From positions 2,720,273-2,784,272 of the forward strand of contig OX291561.1 of NCBI GenBank assembly GCA_946406115.1: a stretch of DNA of 64,000 bases. The letters are read 5' to 3'. Source of the stretch: Apoda limacodes. Its lineage: Eukaryota; Arthropoda; Insecta; Lepidoptera; Limacodidae. The notes below the pieces were generated by a model, which was not told where the DNA came from, did not search any database, and saw only the letters and a list, made by a program, of their open reading frames with translations. The position numbers and the translations under genes are program-made. Shown in pieces: positions 23,011 through 34,456 of the stretch. Within the stretch, counting starts at the first letter, position 1. Every line of letters begins with the position of its first letter.

Positions 23011-24656
23011 CTCTATTGAGAAAGAGCTAACGAAATTCATATTTGCACTACGTTTCGCCGTCTTCATACTTGGCCGCCATGTCGTCGCAACCTCAAAAGG
23101 AAAATGCCTCAACGGAAAAAATCAACTACAAATAGTCCGGGTCCGCTAAGTTTTGAGGTTTCGAAAATTCTAAAGTTGTTCTAAAAAATATTACAGTGGG
23201 TAAAATAAGCTTTACGCGTTTTTCATCGCTGGTATCTGTTGCTGAACCAAATTTGGATTAGACATCCATCCATGGAATTTGAAGTTTTTTTTATTTTTTT
23301 GTTAAAACAACCTGTAAATGCCACAAAAGAAAATTAAAGTTATTAAAGTTTAAGTTTACACTATTATAGTGGCGTAATAAGACACTATTTATAATTTGTG
23401 TCACCTTTGACCATGAAATCTTATTATTTGATAAAACGGTAACTTTAGTTCGCGAGTCGCACCGGACGGCACGACATGAGGCGGCGCGCGACAGCACCGC
23501 GTCGTGGTCCGCCATTTTATTCGAATATGTAAGTAGACTTGCATTTCATTCATCCATTTAATTCTCTGTGCGGCAAACAAAAGGCATATAATCTCACTAA
23601 CGTTTCAACGTCATTTGCAACTAGTAAAAATTATAATGGCTGTTAGCCAATCATAACTAACTGTATTAGCATTTGGCATTAAGACTTTTTTAATTGTTTG
23701 GTAATTTTTTTTAAGAAAACTATTTAAATGTGTTCAACACAAGTAGTATATAAAATAAATGGGGATCGGTATACTACACCTCACTAAATGGGTATTATTT
23801 GTTGAATATTTTTTTGTTGTAAAATGCATAATTCTTGCGTTTACCTACTAGTAGGTACTATTTGTTAATGTTTAAATAATCAAACAAAATAAAAATGTTT
23901 TTATTAAAGTTTTATTAAATTGTATACCTTATGTAGCAGCCAAAGACCTTGAGAGAGTGGGCGGTCGTTAGTAAATCCCCGTCCCTCCACCCGCTGTAAA
24001 ACATCGCGCACTCGGTACTGCGCGTCTATGACAACGCATCAAAGAGTAAACAAGTCACAGAATGGAAACAATTCACGAATTATTGCCTCGTCGTAGGTAC
24101 ATACCTCCTTTGTTTGTAGTTAAATATTATATTCATATTGATACACGCACTCGGGTTAGTTTTTCATTTCGTGCTTTAGCGTTTTAGAGAATGGTAAAAA
24201 AAGTTTACCGATTCGTGTTTTTATTGTGTTTTTTAATGCAGTGTGTATATGTATACATATAGTGTACAAAAAGTTTTGTCAATTATAACAAAGGGATAGT
24301 TACTGTAGGTTTTGCTATGATTTTGCAATAAATTGACGTTTGAATTTTTTCAAGAAACGGTAATGAGGTTTTACATTAATGGTAATGAGATATTAATAAA
24401 TCGATGAAAATGGTAATAAAAAAAGTTATAAAATCAGCCTTATTTTAGCCTCTAAAAGTCTGAACACAATATAAAAAATATCTTCTATGTATAATCCAAA
24501 ACAATTTAAAACTTTTGCTTTCGAAGTTAATTTTTAGTAAGTGAGTCTGCAAAATATTACAATAAAGGCTCTACACCATTCTGAAATTTAAATAAAGTAT
24601 GTATTGGCATACTAAAGATCATGATACTAAGCCTTTATTTATAATAAAAAGGGTAC

Positions 24657-25272
24657 TGTAGAGGTTACGACCTCTTGTTGAGTGTAAAGGAAGTAAATAG
24701 GCTAGCGAACGTTTTTCACGCAGCAAATACTTCGTAGTAGTTTTATAAAAATATAATAGATGGTGTCAGTGCGTTTTTAAATAAAAACAATCGGAATTAC
24801 GAGCTTGTCATTATTTTGTTATTAATTGACATTCCAGTGAAAAATATAGATCGGACAAGTCTATATAAATTTGGAGGGTCGATTCCTGTCTCTATCAGGG
24901 AGCCCTAGATTTGATAGAATGGCTTTATAATGCCAGTAGACTTAAAGTAAGATACTCCAGTATCCAAAATATTCCAAGCATCGCCACCATCGCAATTTAA
25001 TGTCCTATTGTATATCCAATGTATGGACACGACGACCCGAGGCCTATTGAAGGATGGCCTAATAGAAGAAGATGTACTGCAGATAAGTTTTGATATTGTA
25101 TAATAATTCTCCTAGGTAGTAGATGAACCTAAATGTTGTATACTCTTGTGGCGATAGAAAAGAACATCTGAATATAGAAAAGAACTCCCGATGTTGTCTT
25201 TTTATTAGCACAGATCCCGATACCTAGATAGAAATAGGTAGAAGCAGCATATTTACGCCCCCGCACGCTGCA
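24657..25272 (+). repeat. 5' LTR of inner element
   Basis: 616 bp, TGTAGAGGTTACGACCTC...CCGCACGCTGCA. The start contains the palindrome GAGGTTACGACCTC. A TGGTGGAGTACGCCG three bases inside the interior (from 25275) is a possible primer site. Confidence 0.95.
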
Positions 25273-25342
25273 TATGGTGGAGTACGCCGTTGTCTGCTAA
25301 ATCAGGTGACAAAGGGATAGAAAAAGGTAAAATTATTTAGCA

Positions 25343-26073
25343 ATGATGTCTCTAAATGTTCAAGAGTTATCTAGGAGAATGTCAGGTGATGGGTCAGAGG
25401 TATTAAGAGCCCTCAATGAACTCGAGGTGCACATTGTAGTAATGGGTTTCGACAAAGAAACAAAGGGTTGGCAGGTTCTGGAATTGTTATTGCCAGATCA
25501 CTGGCGCAATTATCTCTCAGTGCATAAAAATTAGAAGAAAGCACAACGTATGAAGAGATTGTAAAATGCATTAGGTCTAAAATAGAGCCTAAGGATCCTA
25601 TGCAAGTATTCTATGATATGGCACAGCATGCACAGGAAGGTGTAGAACCATACTTGTATAGACTTTTAGCACAGGCGGCGAAGTGTAATGTCACAAATGA
25701 GGACATTATAATACGACGATTTGAATCGAGCGTATTATCCCAGTGGCAGGAAAAAATTATACCCTTATATATATTTAAGCTTAAGAATCTCATTAGGGTA
25801 GTTGAGAAGATGGCAGATAGTCCTGTAGATAATTGTAAAAATGTAAATAGTGTTGTCCAAACGGTAATTCCCGATATTAATTCTAGCCACCCGCGGAAAG
25901 CTGGTAATCCTTGGAATAAATCGGCAAGACCATCGCCCTGGAGAAAATATAATCGTGTTTATGAAAAGACGACTTACGGAGAAGGACCAAGAGAGGTTGG
26001 AATAAATGCCGAGATTACTACCAACGAAACAATTTCAGTAAGTCAAAGTTTTATAATAGTAGAAAGTCTGTAA
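25343..26073 (+). pseudogene. gag of inner element, frameshifted
   Basis: A first frame (25343-25534) runs to DHWRNYLSVHKN and stops. Shifting one base at about 25500-25530 gives LEESTTYEEIVKCIRSKIEP and connects to the second frame (25600-26073, PMQVFYDMAQHAQEGVEPYL onward). The break lies in an A-run (TAAAAATTAG), consistent with a slippage indel. The product resembles a capsid-like Gag, mostly helical and charged, ending in a basic proline-rich part. No CCHC zinc knuckle is visible. Because the LTRs are identical, either the break is very recent or Gag was also supplied in trans. Confidence 0.7.
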
Positions 26074-26090
26074 AGAGGGAGCATGGGCAG

Positions 26091-27344
26091 ATGTGGTCAG
26101 GTATAGAACCAGCAGGGGGCTTAAACAACAACGATATTGAGAATCGAGAATGTGTTGTTAATTTTAATACGATTAGGAATGCACCTAATCTCGTGAAGAT
26201 TCCGATTACTTTACGTGGAAGTAGGATACCGTGTATCATGGATACAGGATCAGAGATATCCATTTTGCCAGAAAGCGTTTTCCACAAATTATTCGCAGAG
26301 GAAGATGTACGTGAAGAAGAAGGAGTGCGAATGACTTCGGCTAATGGTACACTGAGCCAAGGATATCGATTGCATAGCATCGATATCAAAATTGCAGAAA
26401 TAGTCTTTGAAGTAGACTTTATTGTTCTTAAAGGTTGCAAATTTCCAATTTTAGGTCTTGACTTTTTGCATAAGTACAATTGTCATATTGACTTAATGAA
26501 GCGAAATGTATATATTGGCGATAAGGTAATAGTATCGTTTCCTCAATTAAAGCCACATGTCATGGATCCAAATTCGAAGAATTTATACAATGTACTGGCT
26601 ACAAATGTAGTGAAGGATAGGGCAGATAGTGTTTTAATGGTGGAAGATAGGGAGGAGATGAGTATCTCAAAAGAGTATTATAGGGCCGAGCAAGGAGAGT
26701 TGGATTCTAAAACTAAGCAACTATGTGCTCAAGCATCAAGTAGGAAGACTAGACAAAAGTCGCGAGGCAACCGTGCAAAATCTAGCAAATTGGTTAAGAA
26801 AGAGAATAAAGCCGGGCAAAGCTACTTAGATTATATGTATCTCATTGTATTGTTGATTATTTCCTTCTATGGAAAGATTGGGCAGCAACAGAAGATAAGG
26901 AATTATGGTCGCATGAAGTCGACGAGGGTAAGTGGCAAGCACGTAAGGTTACCACTTACATATATGAGGTGTGTTAATTTTTGCCACATAGTAAGGAAGA
27001 GCTACGAAAACTTCCGCCAAGTAGGTAAATTAGGAAGGTATATTAATATTTTCTTAGGAAAAGTTAGGCAAAGGATAATGCGAGCGCAGCAGCAACAAAA
27101 AGTTGTATTTGATCGTCGGGCGAAATCGAAAAATTTGGTTGTAGGAGATGTAGTATTGTTATATTTTGATAAACGACGAACAGGGTTCTTATATAAATTG
27201 AAGAAGATTTATAAGGGTCCTTATGAGATTGTTAGGTTAGTTAGGCATAACAATGCGTTGTTGAGAAATGTACGTACGGATAGACAGGTAGGTCCTGTAC
27301 ATTTTAATAGATTAAAAGTATTCCGTCCGAGATTAACCTTATAA
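26091..27344 (+). CDS. Retropepsin joined to integrase C-terminus (417 aa)
   Basis: One continuous frame. The N-terminal part has the aspartic protease box IMDTGSEISILP at about residues 51-62 and the second hydrophobic box PILGLDFLHKYNC at about 109-121, the arrangement of retroviral-type pepsins. The C-terminal part has VGDVVLLYFDKRRTGFLYKL and KKIYKGPYEIVRLV followed by VGPVHFNRLKVF, the GPY/F module that ends Ty3/gypsy integrases. The whole RT, RNase H and integrase catalytic core that normally separates these is absent, yet the frame is preserved across the junction, through a basic linker (RKTRQKSRGNRAKSSKLVKK) and a hydrophobic stretch (YLIVLLIISFYG). Whether it is translated, and whether the junction is functional or accidental, cannot be told from sequence. 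Confidence 0.8.
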   Translation: MWSGIEPAGGLNNNDIENRECVVNFNTIRNAPNLVKIPITLRGSRIPCIMDTGSEISILPESVFHKLFAEEDVREEEGVRMTSANGTLSQGYRLHSIDIKIAEIVFEVDFIVLKGCKFPILGLDFLHKYNCHIDLMKRNVYIGDKVIVSFPQLKPHVMDPNSKNLYNVLATNVVKDRADSVLMVEDREEMSISKEYYRAEQGELDSKTKQLCAQASSRKTRQKSRGNRAKSSKLVKKENKAGQSYLDYMYLIVLLIISFYGKIGQQQKIRNYGRMKSTRVSGKHVRLPLTYMRCVNFCHIVRKSYENFRQVGKLGRYINIFLGKVRQRIMRAQQQQKVVFDRRAKSKNLVVGDVVLLYFDKRRTGFLYKLKKIYKGPYEIVRLVRHNNALLRNVRTDRQVGPVHFNRLKVFRPRLTL

Positions 27345-27472
27345 ATAGGTTAATTCAACTTATTTACTTGGTAAAATAAATAAACGGACAGATCGATTTA
27401 TTTATATATAGATAATGAAGTCAGGGTATAAAGCTAGTCAGGCTAGATTTAGTCAATTATTTTTGACTAGAC

Positions 27473-27640
27473 TGAATTTTTCAAAATTCAGAAGGTCTAG
27501 TAACGGACATTGTTAATATTCGATTGGTAATTTTAGATATTTTAGATGGATTAGGTTGAATTTTTCAAAATGTAGAAAGTCTAATAGCGGATATTGGTAA
27601 TATTCGTGTTGTAATTTAGGCATATAGATTATGTAGGTAT
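27473..27640 (+). repeat. 84-bp tandem duplication after the ORF
   Basis: TGAATTTTTCAAAAT then GAA-GTCTA, AGCGGA/AACGGA and TAATATTCG at 27473-27556 repeats at 27557-27640 with about a dozen changes. Confidence 0.75.
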
Positions 27641-30600
27641 GTGTAGGTTTGCTAAACTATACTAGGTAAGCAAGAAATACTTGAGAGTAATAGGTAATTT
27701 CTTAAAAGGTTAGAAGTTTGAAAGTCAAACTTAGGTAATGTTGAGTGATAATGAAATGTCATTGTAAAATATCGTGAAAAGTTATCCGATAAAATATAAT
27801 AGGTGAAGAGCGTATGATATTTATTGAAGTTGTCATAGCAATAAAGGTTTGCTAAAGCAAAGATTGGATGAGTGAGCCATGTTATTCTAGTTGTCATGGT
27901 AACGTAAAATAATAGGGTATTTTCATTTTGGTTGTATTATTATGATTGTGGTTGTGCTATATTTATATGGATAGAAGTTAAGGTAAATGAAATAAGATAG
28001 AAGAAGGCTGTAGTCTATCAATAAAGAGGGTCTTAGAAATGAGTAAAGCAGGAAGAGAAGGTCAACAAGTCATGTGAAACTTGAACCTTGTACTAAGTTA
28101 CACGCTGGAGGTAAGTAAATTTTGTAGGAGCATAGATTGAAGTAAAAAGAGTTCATAGGAAACGAGGGTTTGGTAAGTTGATAGTTGTAGGAGGTAGTCA
28201 TACTAGTAGAATGTAGTAGAGAATTGTAGGAATTTTAATAGGTGTAGGTTATTTTATTGAAAAGTTTAATAGGGTTTGACATATGAGATTTTGTTAGAAA
28301 ATACAAAGTCTTCATATGAAAATAGGTCAAGCATAGAGAAGTTTGAAGTTAGATAAGGTTTCGTAGGGAATATCTTATTGTGAGATGTGTTTAGGATGAC
28401 AGTAGTCAGTATAGGACAAGCGAATTCAGAGGACAAGGTTATATTTGTCAATAGATAGGGCTAAGATAGATTGATGTTAGTCAGTAGTAGGGTTCCGTAA
28501 GGTGATTCATTTTATTGAATTTAATTATTATATTAAAAGATAGGGTTCCTTAAGATTAGTGAGTTAAGTATGGATAGTTTCCACTAGGAAAAGGGTTAGA
28601 TGAAGTCAAGAGGAGTTTTAGTTTATTTAAGTAAGGTTCCGTAGGTAGATTTTTATAATAAAAATAAATAAATAAATAAAAAAGTATTGTAAAGAGGGAA
28701 TTGATTTGAGGAGATATAGGGTTCGGTATATAGATTTTTGCATCGTATAAATATATAATGATATAAAATATTGTCAAGGGTGAATAGGCATAATGTGTTC
28801 CCTACACATTAGTGATCCGTAGGTAAATAATCTAACGATAGATTGATGTGTATAATAGGTTAGAGCCAAAGTGCGAACCGTTGATATTTTAAAGATATTA
28901 TAATGAGATATATGGTTGAAGGTTGTTTAGGTCAAGGGTGATCTGTGTCAAGCGTGATTCGGACCAATGGTGTTGGAATAATAATTATGGTCGAGTGAGA
29001 TTTAGGTCAAGGGTGATCTAAGTCATTAGGTATAATCCAAATAGGATCCAAGTAGGATTAGGGCCAAGTAGGAGCCGTAGGTATATAGTATTTTTTTTTA
29101 GGAGGATAGCAATTCCTATCCAGGTAGTTAAGTGTGAAACTTGAAAAAAAATATAATATGTCAAGGGTGAACCTTGAGGAAAAATAAAATATTTTTTTAT
29201 TCGTTTTCGAATCGAAAATGAAATAGGGTAAGCTTCGAGATTATATGATTAGTATTAGGTATTAGGGTTAAGTATGAGTAGGAATGAGAATTCATTGGAA
29301 GTAATTTACGCGACGTTTGTTGTTTTTTTTAATGCGAACATGACATATGACTTTAATGGATAAAGGAAATAAAGGTAATGGTATTTAATAATATATTGTA
29401 TTAATAAGTTAGGGTAATTAAAGGAACTGACTCCATCCTAAAATAATTGTTATTGTGGTTAATGAATTTTATTATTAGTTAACAAGGGAAAAGAAAAGTG
29501 GTAAATGGAATGGAATATGTAAATGATGTTATTTTCTTCATTTTCTTATGAAGGTATTAAATGTAAAGTAAAGATTTTACAATTTGAAAATATGCGCGAT
29601 AGGATACATTGAATTTCTTAAAGGAAAAGAAACTTTGTTTAACTATAATTCAGGTAATGAAAGTTTATGAGATTCTTAGGATGTATGGTAGGTATTTAGT
29701 GTAAAATAAATATTCTCATAGTTGATGAATTTATTAATTGTTAAGGAGTTATAGGTAATTAGTAAAGTTGTTTATTAGTTTATTAGAAATGGAATAAATA
29801 TGAGGTATGAGGTTTATAAAGGCTAATGCAAGCCGAAAGTAGGAGTTTTTGTGTTATTGCAACATGTTAAAGTAAGTTAGGTAGGTATTGCACTTAATGC
29901 ATGGTGATGCGCCACCAAATCTAGTTAAGATAAGTATCTTAATATGGTTTTTAATTTTGAATTATTGATGAAAAAGTATAAGCGAGTATGAAGGACCATT
30001 GTATTTATAGATTGATTATTAATTTTTTTGTGTGCCTTCCTATTCAGAAATATTCAGAAAAGGAGATGCTGATTTAGGGATCAATTGTAGGTCAATACGG
30101 GTAGGTTTTATTTCGCGAATTGAATTTAGAATCAAATGAACACTGGTTGACGCGAATGATTTATTGAGCTGCATTACAGTTTTTAACTTGTATTAAAAGT
30201 GATAAATGTAAATGGAAGTTAGGAGGACGAGAGATTTGCTTTTATGAGAAAAACTAAAAGATGTTTAAAGTAAAGTCAGGTATAGGAACAATTGTGATTA
30301 GCTTTTGTTTTGTTATATTGAATTGATGATAATGTAATTAACGTAGGTTGATAGGGTATTATAATGTATAATATTTATGAAGTTTGACTTCAAAAGTCAA
30401 AAATTTAAAACTGTTTTGTGTTGGCATTATTAATGAATTAATTTGAAGGGAGTTGCCCAATATTTAAACAAGTTAGTGTTCGATAAGGAGGTAGATAGTG
30501 CCATGTCTTTGGATCCTTACCGTGGTTTATCCGGAGGAAAATCAACTAAAAATCCTAAATGGATTCTGATTTAGTTAATTTACCATTTGCATATGGTTTG

Positions 30601-30755
30601 GCATCGCGTGACGAAGTGTCCCGGTTTTAGGTTAAAATCAGTAGGGTAATGTAGATTTCCCGCCATTTATGATTTCGATGGGTAATTTATAGGTAGCGAA
30701 TAGAAAATTATACGCAACGAGTTGCTATAATTTTCTGGCCGATCGGTGGGAAATA
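27641..30755 (+). other. Long C-poor non-coding interior of inner LTR element
   Basis: About 3.1 kb with no plausible coding frame; the minus-strand frames at 27652, 28266 and 28556 are low-complexity shadows. The plus strand is visibly poor in C and rich in A, G and T. It contains scattered related words: GGTTCCGTA-type at about 28491, 28544, 28635, 28719, 28814 and 29070, and GTCAAGGGTGA-type at 28773, 28931, 28947, 29006 and 29160. These suggest an old tandem array. The sequence just before the 3' LTR (GGTGGGAAATA) is a weak polypurine tract. Confidence 0.6.
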
Positions 30756-31371
30756 TGTAGAGGTTACGACCTCTTGTTGAGTGTAAAGGAAGTAAATAGG
30801 CTAGCGAACGTTTTTCACGCAGCAAATACTTCGTAGTAGTTTTATAAAAATATAATAGATGGTGTCAGTGCGTTTTTAAATAAAAACAATCGGAATTACG
30901 AGCTTGTCATTATTTTGTTATTAATTGACATTCCAGTGAAAAATATAGATCGGACAAGTCTATATAAATTTGGAGGGTCGATTCCTGTCTCTATCAGGGA
31001 GCCCTAGATTTGATAGAATGGCTTTATAATGCCAGTAGACTTAAAGTAAGATACTCCAGTATCCAAAATATTCCAAGCATCGCCACCATCGCAATTTAAT
31101 GTCCTATTGTATATCCAATGTATGGACACGACGACCCGAGGCCTATTGAAGGATGGCCTAATAGAAGAAGATGTACTGCAGATAAGTTTTGATATTGTAT
31201 AATAATTCTCCTAGGTAGTAGATGAACCTAAATGTTGTATACTCTTGTGGCGATAGAAAAGAACATCTGAATATAGAAAAGAACTCCCGATGTTGTCTTT
31301 TTATTAGCACAGATCCCGATACCTAGATAGAAATAGGTAGAAGCAGCATATTTACGCCCCCGCACGCTGCA
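30756..31371 (+). repeat. 3' LTR of inner element
   Basis: 616 bp, identical by eye to 24657-25272, followed by GTAC. Confidence 0.95.
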
Positions 31372-31469
31372 GTACCTACGTATAAATTATATATTTATTT
31401 AATATATATACATAAAACTACTTATATATTACTTAATATATTTATATTATTATTATTCTATCTAATTTT

Positions 31470-31640
31470 TTTATACCACTAAGGTGGGAAACAAGCTTGT
31501 GGTTCACCGGACGCTTGCAACACCTGGGGCAGCATCTGCACGTTTCCCACCCTTAAAAAAACAAATAACTTCTTTCTTGCTCCTTGTCAGGAAGCCCATT
31601 ACACAACCTAAGTGTTTATTTTCTCTAAAACATAAAACCG
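31470..31640 (-). mobile_element. LINE tail fragment
   Basis: TTTTTTTATACCACTAAGGT through ACAAGCTTGTGG and GACGCTTGCAACACC matches the 3' end of the LINE family at 9703. It is short and diverged. It lies inside the DNA transposon arm, right of the inner LTR element. Confidence 0.7.
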
Positions 31641-32810
31641 GGGTAAGAGAGTAAGTCCTATAATTCTATCATTCGTTCTGATAAAATCAGGCAGGTGTCC
31701 TATATAAACATAAATAGTCTGTCAGTTTCGTTAAAAAAAAATTTAAAGATATATTAGAGTAGCACTCCGGAAATAGAACTTAAGTAATAGTCCACCGAAA
31801 ATGGACTAAAAATAGTAAAATATGCAAATAAATTTAATGAAATAAAACATATGTCAAATTATTTTTTAGGTTTTGAGTAGCAGATCAGTTTTTCACGGCA
31901 AGTTTTCTCGCTATAGTGCGCGTTACATCTAAATGTATAACATAGGAACATTCTGTATTTTACTCGAACACTAGACTGGCTTTGTTAAATTACGATGGAA
32001 ATATAATCAGTTGTCATATCAAAATTCAGAAAAATCTAAACGTATTTGGTACCTATATTCTTCATGCGCAAGATCATAAACTATAAGTAGGCACGAGTAC
32101 TTAACTAAAATAATAACCTAAAGCGTCTAAGCGCAAAACACAATATCAAACAATTCATTCTATTCTCTATTGCAAATTCTTTAAACGCACACACACAACA
32201 ACTTGCTGTAGGCAAACATTAAGGACGTGTGTGTGTACCCGAAACACTGGTCAACGTAACAGAACGACGTGCGACACAGTCTCCCCGTCCGAATACTAGA
32301 GAAACATTGACGCCCGCGCCCCCGTAGGGACCCGCTTGTTTGCACTTTCATAAAAAAAATGTCACAATTAAAAATTAAATAGGATCAAAATCGTCGCAAC
32401 CGTTTAGCAGTAGTTACGAATTTAATTTTGAAAGACTGCATTGCATTTTCATTTTTAATTAAAAAACGAAGCAAGTTACAAGAAAACCAAATGTCTCATT
32501 AATTGTAGAGGAATTGATAATGTACATATTTTTTTTATTTCAGATTTTTCGAAGCTTCTGAAACCAAGAAGAAGCCTTATGTTGTTCATATTTAATATTA
32601 TTTTTATGTACGTAAGTCGATTTATTGCGGATAGAAATTAAAAACAGTTTAAAAAATTTAATAACCTCACTTTCACTACCATCAATATCCTTCAGCTATG
32701 AAGGTAATGGTAATGAGACCAAAAGAAGGTAATGAATTTTATACGAGTATTTCTATGTGAAATCATTACGAAGACATCTGCAATATATTATTTATCATTA
32801 TTATTTTTAA
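31641..32810. other. Transposon-interior DNA, no gene seen
   Basis: Part of the DNA transposon at 23133-34456. No open frame suggests a transposase. Confidence 0.4.
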
Positions 32811-33322
32811 CCGACTTCAAAAAAAGGAGGAGGTTCTCAATTTGACTGTATATTTTTTTATGGATGTTCAGTCATTACTTTTTTGTTTATGAACCGATTT
32901 ACGTGATTTGTTTTTTATTCGACAGGATATACTTGCGAGTTGGTCCCAAGTATTTGTATCCAAATCGATTCAGTAGTTTAGTTTTTAGACAATATTTAAA
33001 AAAAAAATACCTATGTCATCCAAAAAAACTTTCCCTTGAAAAAAGCACTTCGTCACTCAAAACTAAAAAATAAAAACTTTTTGATAAAAAAAAAAAACGG
33101 CTTCAAAAAGATGCACTAAAAAGGAAAAAATTATTACTTATTTCTAAAAAATCTAATCTGAATTATAGTTTGAAGTTGGTTTCATGCAAGTGAAGCGTGT
33201 TATTAACTGTTAGGTAAATGTAAACCAACTTCAAACTGTAATTAACATCAGATTTTTTAGAAATAAGAAATTATTTTTACCTTTTTAGTTCATGTTTTTG
33301 AAGCCGGTTGTTTTTTTTTATT
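32811..33322. mobile_element. Fold-back element with long palindrome
   Basis: It starts ACCGACTTCAAAAAAAGGAG, a common lepidopteran repeat start. Within it, 33098-33190 (GGCTTCAAAAAGATGCAC, TTTCTAAAAAATCT, TTTGAAGTTGGTTT) is mirrored at 33223-33310 (AAACCAACTTCAAA, AGATTTTTTAGAAA, TTTTTGAAGCCGG). That gives a hairpin with about 90-bp arms and a 30-bp loop. The frame at 32864-33073 is part of the repeat. Confidence 0.75.
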
Positions 33323-34456
33323 TAAATAATTATGAAACCATTGGTCTTAGTGTGATTATAAAAAAAAACACAAGTTGGATAATTGAAAGTTTGAATAAAT
33401 AAATTATGTTTCTATAGGAATTATTTTTGAGTTTGCGTACCTACTCTGTATGTTATTTATTTACGTCTAAAGTACGTGTTTAAAAACGAATTTTTTGACG
33501 CTTAGGTACTTCTTTGAGATCCAGTTATATTTTAGGATTCTGATTCGATTTAAACTCAATTATGTTAAAAAAACATTTAGGTATATAATTCTTAGTTTTA
33601 GATATTAAATATCAACCAGAGGAATAGCCACTCTTCGACGGTTGAATGGAGAAGTTATCGATTTGTGCAACATTAAGGTTCAATTCAGCAGCGTAGAGTC
33701 GAACACATTGACCGTCCCTTATCATCTCTAGTAATGCACAAATTCGTAGGTATTGAGATCGCAGAAGCGCGCTTGTGCAGGTAAGTATCTTTGTCTGCCT
33801 CACGCCCCGCCCCGCCCCGCTGCGCCGCCGTCGCCGCCGTGCCTGGCCGCGGCCGTGCCGTGCCAGCTCAAGCGCAATTAAATACTTTAAATTAGTGCTT
33901 TTATGTTTTATATTTATTTATATCGTGGATGAAAATGACACAAAATAAAACTTCGCATTTGTTACGACTTTATTATCTTGATTATGTGAACTCTAATGAT
34001 TCTAATATTTTTTTCAAGCATTTGCAGCTTGGAAAAAGGAAATAATCAAAAATCTTAAAATCGCGTGGCATAAATTTATTCAATGGGTATATTTATGTGA
34101 TCTGCGATGGGTTCTATTATTTTTTCAACTATAATTTTTTTTTGCAATGATTTTACATACTGACTGTATATCAGTTTGCAATGGACGAAGATGACACAAA
34201 CTGGGTTTGTACACTACCCAAGCTATCCTTAATATGATACTGTTATATTTTTTAACTTTAATTTAATTTTGCCTGTTTTAATTTGAAATTAAAAAAAATG
34301 TCACAAATCATCGAATGACTGAAAATGCAAGTGCAAGAAATGACACAAAACGCAATGAAGGTTTCATAGGTGCACACTGTATCCATATGCAAAAAATTAG
34401 TGACTTTAGAATTTTTGTAACTTATGACCTCAAAATACGCTAACGGGCCCGGACTA
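33323..34456. other. Right arm of DNA transposon
   Basis: It contains a GC-rich block at 33800-33870 (GCCCCGCCCCGC repeats) and the TGACACAAA words at 33936, 34192 and 34341. No transposase frame is seen. Confidence 0.45.

Larger units (their letters stand above)
24657..31371 (+). mobile_element. Young LTR retrotransposon lacking RT, 6.7 kb
   Basis: LTRs of 616 bp at 24657-25272 and 30756-31371 read as identical and are flanked by GTAC on both sides (24653-24656 and 31372-31375). The 5483-bp interior holds a broken gag (25343-26073), one frame joining a retropepsin to an integrase C-terminus (26091-27344), and about 3.4 kb of non-coding sequence. No reverse transcriptase, RNase H or integrase core was found in any frame, so transposition must have used enzymes from a related element. 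The GPY/F-type integrase end points to the Ty3/gypsy group. Confidence 0.93.
23133..34456. mobile_element. DNA transposon inserted in the outer gag
   Basis: The left end at 23133 reads TAGTCCGGGTCCGCTA then TTTTGAGGT and TTCTAAAGT. The reverse complement of the right end, from 34456, reads TAGTCCGGGCCCGTTAGCG then TTTTGAGGT and TTCTAAAGT. The outer gag reading frame stops at the left end and resumes just after the right end, as expected for an insertion. TGACACAAA repeats near the right end (33936, 34192, 34341) and TTTGTGTCA near the left (about 23395) look like subterminal transposase sites. No transposase is visible. The target duplication is ambiguous (TA or a few A residues). Much of its length is the nested LTR element at 24657-31371. 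Confidence 0.7.

Noticed and set aside
23291..23515. Minus-strand frame with a GC-rich N-terminus (MADHDAVLSRAASC)
   Set aside because: It lies inside the left arm of the DNA transposon, the second half is AT-driven low complexity and no family is recognised.
27652..28777. Three minus-strand frames in the LTR element, considered as an antisense or env gene
   Set aside because: Low-complexity translations caused by the skewed composition; no signal peptide plus fusion or surface motifs, and no conserved boxes.
33800..33870. GC-rich block considered as a CpG-island promoter
   Set aside because: It lies inside the right arm of a transposon with no gene downstream.
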